Shown here: one piece after another, positions 34,195-41,580 of the stretch
Numbering within the stretch: position 1 is the stretch's first letter
How the letters are laid out: every line of letters starts with the position of its first letter
Source: an uncultured Fusobacterium sp.
GTDB taxonomy: Bacteria > Fusobacteriota > Fusobacteriia > Fusobacteriales > Fusobacteriaceae
Reading direction: 5' to 3'
Length of the DNA stretch: 64,000 nt
NCBI GenBank assembly: GCA_900541465.1
Contig: UQJY01000004.1
Coordinates: 1 to 64,000, forward strand
Translations under genes and position numbers: made by a program
The notes under the pieces: model-generated
The model's input: only the letters and a program-made list of their open reading frames with translations
Database searches by the model: none
Told to the model about the DNA's origin: nothing

Positions 34195-34545
34195 TTATAA
34201 AGCAGCTTTTGCAGTTTCTGCTAATTTAGCAAATTCAGCAGCATTGTTTAGAGCCATATCAGCAAGAACTTTTCTGTCTAATACGATTCCAGCTCTTTTT
34301 AATCCGTTCATTAATGTAGAGTAAGTTAATCCATTGATTCTTGCTCCTGCATTAATTCTTATGATCCATAATTGTCTCATTTTTCTTTTCTTAACTTTTC
34401 TGTCTCTTGTAGAATAAGCTGCAGCTCTCATTGTAGCTTGTTTAGCTTGTTTTATAACGTCTCCAGAAGCACCTCTGAATCCTTTAGCAGCTCTTAAAAC
34501 TTTTTTATGTTTTCTTCTTCTTACTATTCCAGTTTTAACTCTCAT
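34195..34545 (-). CDS. rplT: 50S ribosomal protein L20
   Basis: A 116-residue basic protein with the L20 sequence RVKTGIVRRRKHKK at the start and WIIRINAGARINGLTYS in the middle; normal length. L20 binds 23S rRNA early in assembly and in many bacteria represses its own infC-rpmI-rplT operon by binding the leader. Last gene of that operon here. Confidence 0.98.
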   Translation of the reverse strand: MRVKTGIVRRRKHKKVLRAAKGFRGASGDVIKQAKQATMRAAAYSTRDRKVKKRKMRQLWIIRINAGARINGLTYSTLMNGLKRAGIVLDRKVLADMALNNAAEFAKLAETAKAAL

Positions 34546-34581
34546 TACATCCTCCTAAATTATATACTCGAAAATCGGTTA

Positions 34582-34788
34582 TTATCTTCCTACTCCGTAT
34601 GGTAATAAAGCTACCATATCTTTTTTATGAATATCTAAAACAACAAAGTCTTTCTTTAATCTATTTTTTCTTTTTTTAGTTTTTTTAGTTAAAATATGGC
34701 TTGTTCCTGAATGTTTTACAACATATTTTCCTGTTCCTGTTACTTTTACTCTCTTTGCTGTTCCTCTGTGAGTTTTCATTTTTGGCAT
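34582..34788 (-). CDS. rpmI: 50S ribosomal protein L35
   Basis: A 68-residue basic protein beginning MPKMKTHRGTAKR, ending with VALLPYGVGR; highly conserved L35. Between infC and rplT as in most bacteria. Confidence 0.97.
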   Translation of the reverse strand: MPKMKTHRGTAKRVKVTGTGKYVVKHSGTSHILTKKTKKRKNRLKKDFVVLDIHKKDMVALLPYGVGR

Positions 34789-34817
34789 AGTGTGTTCCTC
34801 CTCTCAATCTATTAAAA

Positions 34818-35321
34818 CTATTTTTTTGCCGATAACATCAAATATTTTTGACTTTCTTTATATCTTTTTTCAACTTCAGCTACATCTTCAAGCTGTCCTG
34901 CAACTTGATCAAGAAGTTCAATTCCCATATCTTGATATGATTTTTCTCTTCCAAATTGTACTAAAGTTACTTTTACTTTATTATCTTTTTCTAAGAATTT
35001 TTTGATTGCATTTACTTTTGTTTCAAGGTCATGATCATCAATTCTTGTTCTAAGTTTTACTTCTTTAACAACAACAACTTTCTGCTTTTTCTTAGCATCT
35101 TTAGCTTTTCTTGTCTGTTCATATTTATATTTTCCATAATCCATTATTTTACATACTGGCGGAACTGCAGCTGGAGAAATTTCAACTAAATCTAATTCTT
35201 CTTTTCTTGCTGCTTCAAGAGCTTCAGATATTGACATAATACCTAGCTGCTCTCCTGTGCTGGAAATAATTCTAAATTCTTTCCCTTTAATTTTTTCGTT
35301 AATTCTAACTTTATCTGAAAT
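34818..35321 (-). CDS. infC: Translation initiation factor IF-3, probable AUU start
   Basis: A 167-168-residue IF-3: N-domain from SDKVRINEKI, linker helix near RKAKDAKKKQK, C-domain KVNAIKKFLEKDNKVKVTLVQFGRE. IF-3 keeps the 30S subunit free and proofreads start codons. No ATG or usable GTG/TTG lies at the right distance: the GTG at 35330 overlaps the AGGAGG (35335-35330) itself. The codons 5-8 nt past the ribosome-binding site are two ATT (35324, 35321). IF-3 genes classically start with AUU, the codon IF-3 itself discriminates against, so autoregulation is expected. I use 35321. Confidence 0.93.
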   Translation of the reverse strand: MSDKVRINEKIKGKEFRIISSTGEQLGIMSISEALEAARKEELDLVEISPAAVPPVCKIMDYGKYKYEQTRKAKDAKKKQKVVVVKEVKLRTRIDDHDLETKVNAIKKFLEKDNKVKVTLVQFGREKSYQDMGIELLDQVAGQLEDVAEVEKRYKESQKYLMLSAKK

Positions 35322-35488
35322 AATTAACACCTCCTAATTAAAACCCTTATATACTAAAAAAACAGGATACATAACATACCCTGTTATATCTCAAACTTTA
35401 ATAATTAAATTCAAGTCATTTACCTTATGTAAGCCGTATGCCCACAAGGTGAGAAACAGGGAGTTTCTTCTTCATTCAAAAATCTTAC
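35322..35488 (-). promoter_or_regulatory. infC operon leader with attenuator
   Basis: About 165 nt of untranslated leader between the promoter and infC. It has a pairing ACCTT (35450-35446) with AAGGT (35426-35422), a small GAAAC/GTTTC hairpin (35467-35453), and a terminator at 35385-35355. This layout resembles ribosomal-protein leaders (L20-type in Firmicutes) in which an alternative fold decides termination. The family cannot be proven from sequence alone. Confidence 0.55.
35355..35385 (-). terminator. Attenuator hairpin in the infC leader
   Basis: Minus strand AACAGG / CCTGTT with 13-nt loop followed by TTTTTT, only about 30 nt before the infC ribosome-binding site. Confidence 0.75.
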
Positions 35489-35494
35489 CTATTT

Positions 35495-35523
35495 AGTATA
35501 TCTAATTTTTCTTTTAATGTCAA
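35495..35523 (-). promoter_or_regulatory. Promoter of infC-rpmI-rplT
   Basis: Minus strand TTGACA (35523-35518), 17-nt spacer, TATACT (35500-35495). Confidence 0.8.
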
Positions 35524-35550
35524 GCATTTTTAATTTTTTTTACTTTATTT

Positions 35551-35579
35551 TTTACAAAAAATTTTTTTCATAGTATAAT
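35551..35579 (+). promoter_or_regulatory. Promoter of the DUF1275 gene
   Basis: TTTACA (35551-35556), 17-nt spacer, TATAAT (35574-35579); 48 nt before the ATG. Confidence 0.7.
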
Positions 35580-35626
35580 ACTGAAATGAAAAATCATATA
35601 AAAAATTTTTTAAAGGATTAAATTTT

Positions 35627-36295
35627 ATGGAAAATAAAAATAAATTTGAAAATCAAATATCTGATTCCAGAAGGCTCGCTTTCTTTCTGTCTCTTGCAGG
35701 AGGTTTTCAAGATGCTTACTCTTATATATGCAGAGACCGTGTTTTTGCTAATGCTCAAACAGGAAATATAGTCCTTATGAGCGGACACATTATTTCTGGA
35801 GAATTCAGAGAAGCTGTACATTATATTTTTCCTGTTCTGGCTTTTGTTGGAGGAATTTATATTACAGAATGGATTAGATATTTTTACAAAGAAAATCACA
35901 TTCTTCACTGGAGACAAATCATTCTTTTTGTAGAAATAGTTGCTATGGTCTTTGTTGGCTGCCTTCCATCTTCTATGAATGTATTAGCAAACATTATTTT
36001 ATCTTTCTCATGTGCTATGCAAGTGAGCAGTTTTAAAAAATTTAGAGGAATAGCTTTTGCCACAACAATGTGTATCGGAAATATAAGAAGTGCCACAGAA
36101 TTTTTAGCAAAATATCATATTGAAAAAAATAAAGAATTTATATACAAAATTCTTCACTATTATGGAGCTATTTTTATTTTTGCAGTGGGATCTTCTCTAG
36201 GTTTTATTTTCTCAAATTTTTTTGGGCTTGTATCAATTTGGATTGCAGCTCTATTTTTATTCATAGGTTTTATATTAATGCTGGCAAAAGAGTAA
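35627..36295 (+). CDS. YoaK family DUF1275 membrane protein
   Basis: A 222-residue protein with about six hydrophobic segments. The N-terminal GGFQDAYSYICRDRVFANAQTGNIV region (residues 26-50) matches the DUF1275 signature, which is GxxDAxxY...FxxxxTGN in other members. The function of the family is unknown; it is a small polytopic membrane protein. Starts at ATG 35627, AAAGGA upstream; single gene with its own promoter. Confidence 0.88.
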   Translation: MENKNKFENQISDSRRLAFFLSLAGGFQDAYSYICRDRVFANAQTGNIVLMSGHIISGEFREAVHYIFPVLAFVGGIYITEWIRYFYKENHILHWRQIILFVEIVAMVFVGCLPSSMNVLANIILSFSCAMQVSSFKKFRGIAFATTMCIGNIRSATEFLAKYHIEKNKEFIYKILHYYGAIFIFAVGSSLGFIFSNFFGLVSIWIAALFLFIGFILMLAKE

Positions 36296-36302
36296 TAAAA
36301 AA

Positions 36303-36341
36303 TATTGGGGCTGTTACAAATATTATGTAGCAACTCCAATA
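36303..36341 (-). terminator. Terminator of the GntR-type gene
   Basis: 15-bp stem with one mismatch (36303-36317 with 36327-36341), T-rich on the minus side (TTTTTTATT); it also sits after the convergent DUF1275 stop. Confidence 0.7.
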
Positions 36342-36347
36342 ATAATA

Positions 36348-37088
36348 TTATTGATTTAACTCTTTAAGATGATCTATTAATAATTTTTCAGTTTTCTCTA
36401 AATGAATTTCTGTAAGATTTCTAATTTCTTCTACTTTACCTTTTGCTAAACACTCATATATTTTTTCATGTTCCTGAACTGATAACTCTTTTGAATCTTC
36501 AAAGTCTAAAGACATATCTCTCTGTAATCTTTGAATTTCAAAACCAAGCATCATAAACTCTTTCAAAATATCATTTTTTATATATTTATAAGTTATATAA
36601 TGAAATTCTGTAAGTTCCACTGTATATGGCATTGTTTCTTTCATTCTGTTTCTTGTAGCTTTTAAGCAAACTTTGAGTTCTTTCAATAACTCTTTTGGAC
36701 AATCTTTAGCAAGTTCTTCATAAATATACGGTTCTAAAAGTTTTCTTATTTTTACTAATTCTAATGCTTTTTCAAAAAGACTTTTTTTATCTGTTTTTAA
36801 ACTGTATTTATTTACTAAATATGTAAAAAAGTTTTCATTAATTTTACTTGCATTAGTATCATAACCAATAATAACTGTCCCTACTCCTTTTTTAGTTTCT
36901 ACTACCCTTTCAACACGTAAAATTGTCAATGCTTCTCTTATCGTTGATCTACTTACATTAAATATTTTTGCCATCTCTTGCTCTGCAGGAAGTTTATCTC
37001 CAGATTTAAGATTCCCTTTTTTTATTTCCTCTTTTACCTGATTAACAACTTCATCATAAAGCTGTACATTTTTTATTTCTACAAACAT
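36348..37088 (-). CDS. GntR-family (FadR-type) transcriptional regulator
   Basis: A 246-residue regulator. The GntR winged helix is at residues 10-75, with GDKLPAEQEMAKIFNVSRSTIREAL, preceded by VNQVKEEIKKGNLKSG. The C-terminal domain is helical (FCD/FadR type) and binds an organic acid or similar effector. It lies downstream of the DUF1893-PatB-DcuC genes on the same strand, but separated by a terminator, and is a plausible regulator of them. Possible operator: TGTCTGACA at 40348-40356. Confidence 0.9.
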   Translation of the reverse strand: MFVEIKNVQLYDEVVNQVKEEIKKGNLKSGDKLPAEQEMAKIFNVSRSTIREALTILRVERVVETKKGVGTVIIGYDTNASKINENFFTYLVNKYSLKTDKKSLFEKALELVKIRKLLEPYIYEELAKDCPKELLKELKVCLKATRNRMKETMPYTVELTEFHYITYKYIKNDILKEFMMLGFEIQRLQRDMSLDFEDSKELSVQEHEKIYECLAKGKVEEIRNLTEIHLEKTEKLLIDHLKELNQ

Positions 37089-37160
37089 GCTTTTTCTCCC
37101 AAAAACTATATTTTTTAATACTTTTATTTTAACATGTATTATATTTTTATTCTATAAATA

Positions 37161-37214
37161 ATTTAAGAAAAAGCATGCCTGTTTCTTAAAATTTAATCAC
37201 AGACATGCTTTTTT
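37161..37214 (-). terminator. Terminator after the DUF1893 gene
   Basis: AAAAGCATG...CTGT and ACAG...CATGCTTTT form a long stem with one bulge, with T runs on both sides; ends the dcuC-like to DUF1893 transcript before the GntR gene. Confidence 0.75.
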
Positions 37215-37218
37215 ATTT

Positions 37219-37674
37219 CTATTTTTTACTAATACTTACACAACATGCTTTACCTTTTTCATGGGCTTTTTCTTTTAAAAACTCTAATCTCTCTTCAAAA
37301 TTTTCTAAAGTATTAAGTCTATTTTCAACTGGGCAAACTTTTTCTGGATTACTGCTTGACTTTACTAAATCTATTATTCTGCCAAATTCAAATTTTATTT
37401 TACTTTCATCTAATATTTTTTTAGCAGGAACTGAAATTTCACTTCCATAATAATATTTTATATTTAAAACTTTACTAAGTTCAGCAAGTCCTATTCCAAG
37501 CTGATTAGCATATATTTTTAATCCTTTCTCTTCAAAATTTTCTGTAAAAATCTTTTTTAAAAAAGAAGATAATGGACTCTCTTTAGTCTTAAAAACTATA
37601 TTATCCTCTGAATTCAAAACTACAATAAGCTCTTCTTTTTGGTCTACTATATTTTTATAGTCTTGCTTTTCCAT
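37219..37674 (-). CDS. DUF1893 domain protein
   Basis: A 151-residue protein. LIVVLNSEDNIVFKTKESPLSSFL (around residues 16-39) and GIGLAELSKVLNIKYYYGSEIS match the DUF1893 family, a cytidine-deaminase-like fold of unknown activity; the final region carries EKVCPVENRL, the conserved CPxE of the family. Unlike the shorter family members, it has an extra C-terminal helical stretch ending in CCVSISKK. It is 28 nt downstream of the PatB-type lyase. Role unknown; the pairing with a C-S lyase is suggestive. Confidence 0.78.
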   Translation of the reverse strand: MEKQDYKNIVDQKEELIVVLNSEDNIVFKTKESPLSSFLKKIFTENFEEKGLKIYANQLGIGLAELSKVLNIKYYYGSEISVPAKKILDESKIKFEFGRIIDLVKSSSNPEKVCPVENRLNTLENFEERLEFLKEKAHEKGKACCVSISKK

Positions 37675-37702
37675 AAAATTTTTCCTCCTATACTTTAAAA
37701 TC

Positions 37703-38884
37703 TTATTTTTTTAAAGCTTTTATGGCTTTTTCAAGTCTTTGAACACCTTCCATAACTATATGTCTTGGAGAAGCAAAGTTAAATCTCATAAATCCTAATC
37801 CTTCTTTTGCTCCGAAAGTTGTTCCATCATTTAAAAGAATTTTTGCTTCTTTAAACATAAAATCTTTTAGTTCTTGCTGAGTTTTAAATCCTAACTCTCT
37901 GCAATCAAGCCATGTCATAAATGTTGCTTCAGGTTTTATAGCATATACTCCTGGGATATTTTTGTTTATATAATCTACAACTTGATCTCTTGTCTCATTT
38001 AAATATGCAACACATTGATCTGCATAAGAATCTCCATAGTTGTAACAAGCCATTAAAGCTTCATTACCAAATATATTTCTTCCCATTCCTTTTGCATAAG
38101 TTTGTTGATTTATCATTTTATCATATATTTTTTTACTGTGAGTAAACCATGCTGCAGTTCTAAAACCTGCTACATTAAATGTTTTAGCTGGATTAATAAA
38201 TGTTACAGAATTATTTGCAAACTCCTCTGATATAGAGCAGAATGGTATAAATTCTAATCCATCAAATACAATATCCGCATGAATTTCATCTACTCCTATC
38301 ATTACGTCATTAGCTAAACATAACTCTCCTATTTTTATAAGCTCTTCTTTTGTAAAACATCTTCCTGTTGGGTTTTGAGGGTTACATACAAACATAATCT
38401 TCACTTTAGGATCTTTTAATTTTTTCTCTAAATCTTCAAAGTCTATTTCATAACGACCATCTATTAATTTCATTTCATTATAAACCAATTGTCTTCCATT
38501 ATTTTTTACTAAATCATGGAATGGCGGATATACTGGAGTTTGTAATAACACTTTATCTCCTATACTTGAAAATTCTGCTACAAACCATATCATTGCTGGA
38601 ATAACACATGGAGAAAAATCTATATATTTTGGATTTAAAACTGTATTATGTCTTACTTTATACCATCTTGCTATACTTTCTTCAAATGCTGAATCAATGT
38701 ATGGATAACCATAATGTCCCATTTCAGCTCTTTTTATTAATGCCTCTTTTACTTCATCAGGACTTGGGAAATCTGTATCAGCAATCCAGAATGGTAACAC
38801 ATCATTTGGACATAAAGATGGATCGAATTTCTTAGCGTCAGTTCCTCTTCTATTTACACCTTCATCAAAATTATATTTTTTCAT
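37703..38884 (-). CDS. MalY/PatB-type C-S lyase (aminotransferase fold)
   Basis: A 393-residue PLP protein. Start taken at ATG 38884, behind AAGGAGG; an in-frame ATG ten codons earlier lacks a site. Motifs: FWIADTDFPSP at the start (MalY/PatB signature is WVADMDF), NPQNPTGRCF, VDEIHADIVF and PLP Lys in INPAKTFNVAGFRTA. MalY/PatB proteins split cystathionine or other S-conjugates of cysteine by beta-elimination to thiol, pyruvate and ammonia. It lies in a cluster with a DcuC-like transporter and a GntR regulator, suggesting breakdown of an imported S-amino acid or related compound. Confidence 0.88.
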   Translation of the reverse strand: MKKYNFDEGVNRRGTDAKKFDPSLCPNDVLPFWIADTDFPSPDEVKEALIKRAEMGHYGYPYIDSAFEESIARWYKVRHNTVLNPKYIDFSPCVIPAMIWFVAEFSSIGDKVLLQTPVYPPFHDLVKNNGRQLVYNEMKLIDGRYEIDFEDLEKKLKDPKVKIMFVCNPQNPTGRCFTKEELIKIGELCLANDVMIGVDEIHADIVFDGLEFIPFCSISEEFANNSVTFINPAKTFNVAGFRTAAWFTHSKKIYDKMINQQTYAKGMGRNIFGNEALMACYNYGDSYADQCVAYLNETRDQVVDYINKNIPGVYAIKPEATFMTWLDCRELGFKTQQELKDFMFKEAKILLNDGTTFGAKEGLGFMRFNFASPRHIVMEGVQRLEKAIKALKK

Positions 38885-38950
38885 TTTTAATTCCTCCTTA
38901 AATAACTTAGTCAATCATTAATTTATTTAAAATAAAACTTTATATCCTTA

Positions 38951-40315
38951 CTATATTGATAAAATTAAATATGATGCTATAACGTTCACTATAAATGCTA
39001 CAACCATTGGTATTACAGAATGTTTTATTAACTCTTCAACTGTTACTTCTGCAAGTCCTGCTACTGCAATAACGACTCCTGCTACTGGCGATAAAGAACG
39101 TCCGATTGCTGTTGCAAGTTGCATTGGAAGAGCAATCCATAAAGCACTTACTCCCATTTGTTCTGCTATTCCAGGAACTAAAGGTCCAAAAGCATACCAA
39201 GAAGCATTTCCACTTCCAAGAAGTATAACTGCACCAAATGTTATTAATGACATCAAGAACATTGTAATTAAAAGTCCTCCATTTAAAGATGCCAAGAAAT
39301 TTGCAACTATTGTTACTCCACCTATTTGTTTAATTGCTTCTGCAAAGATTGCTGCTGCAATAACTATTGATACAATATTTGCAAAACACGTTCCCATTGA
39401 TTTTAAAATAACTTCTGTTCCTGCTGCTGCTTTTTTAACATCTTTATGTCTTATAACTTCAAGTAAAAATGCTAGTACAAATGATACTAAGTTAGCTGTA
39501 ACTACGTCCATTTTTATTAAATCAACAAAACTAAATACTGCTACTAATACTAATGGAATTATTGGAAGTATTGCATAGTATCCTGGGCAGTCAGGATCTT
39601 CTATTTCTTTTATTTTATCTAAATCCATTCCTGAATCCTTCATTTTTTTATCTAAACGACTATAATAAATAGGAATAAATATAACTGATACTGCTAAAAC
39701 TATTAAAGATACTTTACCTTGATATTGCAAGAAGTAATCCATTACCTCCATATTTACAAGCTTTGCCGCAAAAATTGCACTTGAATCGTTAGGTCCCCAA
39801 TCAAGGAATCCTGTAAAACACATTACTGCTCCAGCACTTAATCTACTAACTCCTAAATTTAATAAAATTGGGAATGTTGTTGCTACCATTAATAATCCTA
39901 AACCTGAGTGACTTGTTATTACAAGCTTTAACATACAACCTATAACAAAGATGATTGCAAGTACAAAATAAGGTGAATTAAATTTCTTTAATGGTTTTGT
40001 TGCTTTTAATGCCAACTTTGTAGATGCACCAATATGAGACATAAACATTGCATAACCTGTAACAGTCATTAATACTATTCCAAGTCCTGCTGTATTACTT
40101 ATCATTTTCTTTTTAACAAATTCAAGAACATCTAAATAAATATTTCCTGTGCTCTGAGGCTCTGGTAAAATTGAAACCCCTTTTATTGCTGTAATAATTG
40201 TTAAAACTATTATACCTGTTGCCACAAAAATAAAAACTGTATTATATTTCTTTAAAATTAATTTTGCTATACAGAATATTAATGCTATAGTAAGTATAAC
40301 TAATAAAATATTCAT
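38951..40315 (-). CDS. DcuC-like anion/dicarboxylate transporter
   Basis: A 454-residue membrane protein with about 12 hydrophobic segments. Start taken at ATG 40315, just after AGGAGGGAGTT; an upstream ATG is unsupported. It resembles the DcuC/YfcC-type C4-dicarboxylate carrier family, with STAGLGIVLMTVTGYAMFM-like and SLSPVAGVVIAVAGLA-like segments. The substrate is not determined: DcuC exports succinate, while related members carry other anions or amino acids. First gene of the cluster with the PatB-type lyase; a promoter is upstream. Confidence 0.82.
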   Translation of the reverse strand: MNILLVILTIALIFCIAKLILKKYNTVFIFVATGIIVLTIITAIKGVSILPEPQSTGNIYLDVLEFVKKKMISNTAGLGIVLMTVTGYAMFMSHIGASTKLALKATKPLKKFNSPYFVLAIIFVIGCMLKLVITSHSGLGLLMVATTFPILLNLGVSRLSAGAVMCFTGFLDWGPNDSSAIFAAKLVNMEVMDYFLQYQGKVSLIVLAVSVIFIPIYYSRLDKKMKDSGMDLDKIKEIEDPDCPGYYAILPIIPLVLVAVFSFVDLIKMDVVTANLVSFVLAFLLEVIRHKDVKKAAAGTEVILKSMGTCFANIVSIVIAAAIFAEAIKQIGGVTIVANFLASLNGGLLITMFLMSLITFGAVILLGSGNASWYAFGPLVPGIAEQMGVSALWIALPMQLATAIGRSLSPVAGVVIAVAGLAEVTVEELIKHSVIPMVVAFIVNVIASYLILSI

Positions 40316-40347
40316 AACTCCCTCCTGAAAAAATGTTTGTTGCAAGA

Positions 40348-40356
40348 TGTCTGACA
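40348..40356. promoter_or_regulatory. Candidate GntR operator in the DcuC-like operon leader
   Basis: TGTCTGACA is a perfect palindrome (TGTC-T-GACA) located about 10-20 nt after the predicted transcription start, a position where binding would block transcription. It has the general TxTCxxGAxA-type symmetry of FadR-like GntR operators. Inferred only. Confidence 0.4.
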
Positions 40357-40373
40357 GCCTTACTTATATAGCT

Positions 40374-40402
40374 AATATATCATCTTGTTTTTTATTTGTC
40401 AA
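40374..40402 (-). promoter_or_regulatory. Promoter of the dcuC-like/PatB/DUF1893 operon
   Basis: Minus strand TTGACA (40402-40397), 17-nt spacer, TATATT (40379-40374). Confidence 0.75.
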
Positions 40403-40534
40403 CTATTTTTGATTTTTTTTTATATTTATTGTTTAAATACAGTACTTTTTTGATCATTTTTATATAAAATAGTTATAAATATATTAAAATAAACTCTTAT
40501 AAACATTTTTTCTTTAATCTTTTTTAATTAAAAA

Positions 40535-40588
40535 ATAAAAAAGAGCTGTATAAACTAATGATTAAAAATCAAAAATTTATATCAGCTC
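40535..40588 (-). terminator. Terminator of the TRAP-TAXI operon
   Basis: Minus strand GAGCTGATATAAA pairs with TTTATACAGCTC (one mismatch) and is followed by TTTTTTATTTTT. Confidence 0.8.
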
Positions 40589-40608
40589 ATTTTTATCCCT
40601 ATTTATTT

Positions 40609-41553
40609 CTATTTAATTCCTTTTTCAGAAAAATATTTTTCTGCACCTGGGTGAAGTGTTATACTCATTCCTTGAAGTCCTGTATCTTCTTTTATAAATT
40701 CTCCAACTTTATGAGCAGCTTTTATTCTGTCTGTATTTTCATACATAGTTTTTAACATATTGTAAACCATATCTTCAGATAATTTAGAGCTTACAACTAA
40801 CATAGATTGAACTGTAAGAGTTTGAGCATCTTCTTTTTGCGTACTGTAAGTTCCTGCAGGGATTTCATAATCTGTATAATAAGAATATTTAGCTTTTAAT
40901 TTATCTGCAAGTTCTTTATCAAGATTGACAACTTTTACATCTCTTTGAGTAGCAAGATCAACTATTGCTGATGTAGGGACTCCAGCAACTATAAATGCTG
41001 CATCTATCTGTCTATCTCTTAAACCTGTTGCTGCTTCTGCAAATGAAAGGTATTGAGGTTTATAATCTTTTTCTGTTATTCCTGCTTCTGCAAGAATTTG
41101 CACAGCATTGCAATAAACTCCACTTCCTATAGCTCCTATTGCTACTTTCTTTCCTTTTAAATCAGATATTGACTTTACACTTCCATCAGTTGTAATACAT
41201 TGAATAGGTTCACTGTATAATGTTGCCATTCCTCTTATATTATCAACTTTATTTTCAAATAACTCTACTCCGTTTTCAGCATAAGATGCAACGTCATTTT
41301 GAATTATTGCCACATCTATATCACCTTTTTGAAGCATATTTACATTTGCAACTGATGCTCCTGTTGATTCTGCTGTTGCATTTACTCCATCAATATTTGT
41401 ATTCCATATTTCAGCAAAAGCTCCTCCAAGAGGATAATAAGTTCCTGCAGTTCCTCCTGTACCAATATTAATGTAAGTAGTAGGTGCTTTTTCACTTCCA
41501 CCGCAGGCTGCAAGTCCTAAAGCCAAAGTCATTATTGCAATTATCTTTTTCAT
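40609..41553 (-). CDS. TAXI family TRAP transporter solute-binding lipoprotein
   Basis: A 314-residue lipoprotein with signal peptide and lipobox LAAC (Cys17). The mature part is a TAXI-type binding protein: INIGTGGTAGTYYPLGGA (about 29-46), ESTGASVANV and the GDIDVAIIQNDVA stretch are the typical features. TAXI proteins feed TRAP transporters with substrates such as dicarboxylates, amino acids or related compounds using an ion gradient instead of ATP. It is encoded 27 nt after the fused permease in the same direction. Confidence 0.93.
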   Translation of the reverse strand: MKKIIAIMTLALGLAACGGSEKAPTTYINIGTGGTAGTYYPLGGAFAEIWNTNIDGVNATAESTGASVANVNMLQKGDIDVAIIQNDVASYAENGVELFENKVDNIRGMATLYSEPIQCITTDGSVKSISDLKGKKVAIGAIGSGVYCNAVQILAEAGITEKDYKPQYLSFAEAATGLRDRQIDAAFIVAGVPTSAIVDLATQRDVKVVNLDKELADKLKAKYSYYTDYEIPAGTYSTQKEDAQTLTVQSMLVVSSKLSEDMVYNMLKTMYENTDRIKAAHKVGEFIKEDTGLQGMSITLHPGAEKYFSEKGIK

Positions 41554-41580
41554 ATCAACTTCCCCCTCTGAATATTAATA

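Noticed and set aside
35330-35332. GTG start for infC
   Set aside because: It overlaps the AGGAGG ribosome-binding site itself, so it cannot be used with that site; ATT is better placed.
37205-37450. Plus-strand ORF antisense to the DUF1893 gene
   Set aside because: Low-complexity hydrophobic translation, entirely antisense to a convincing family match.
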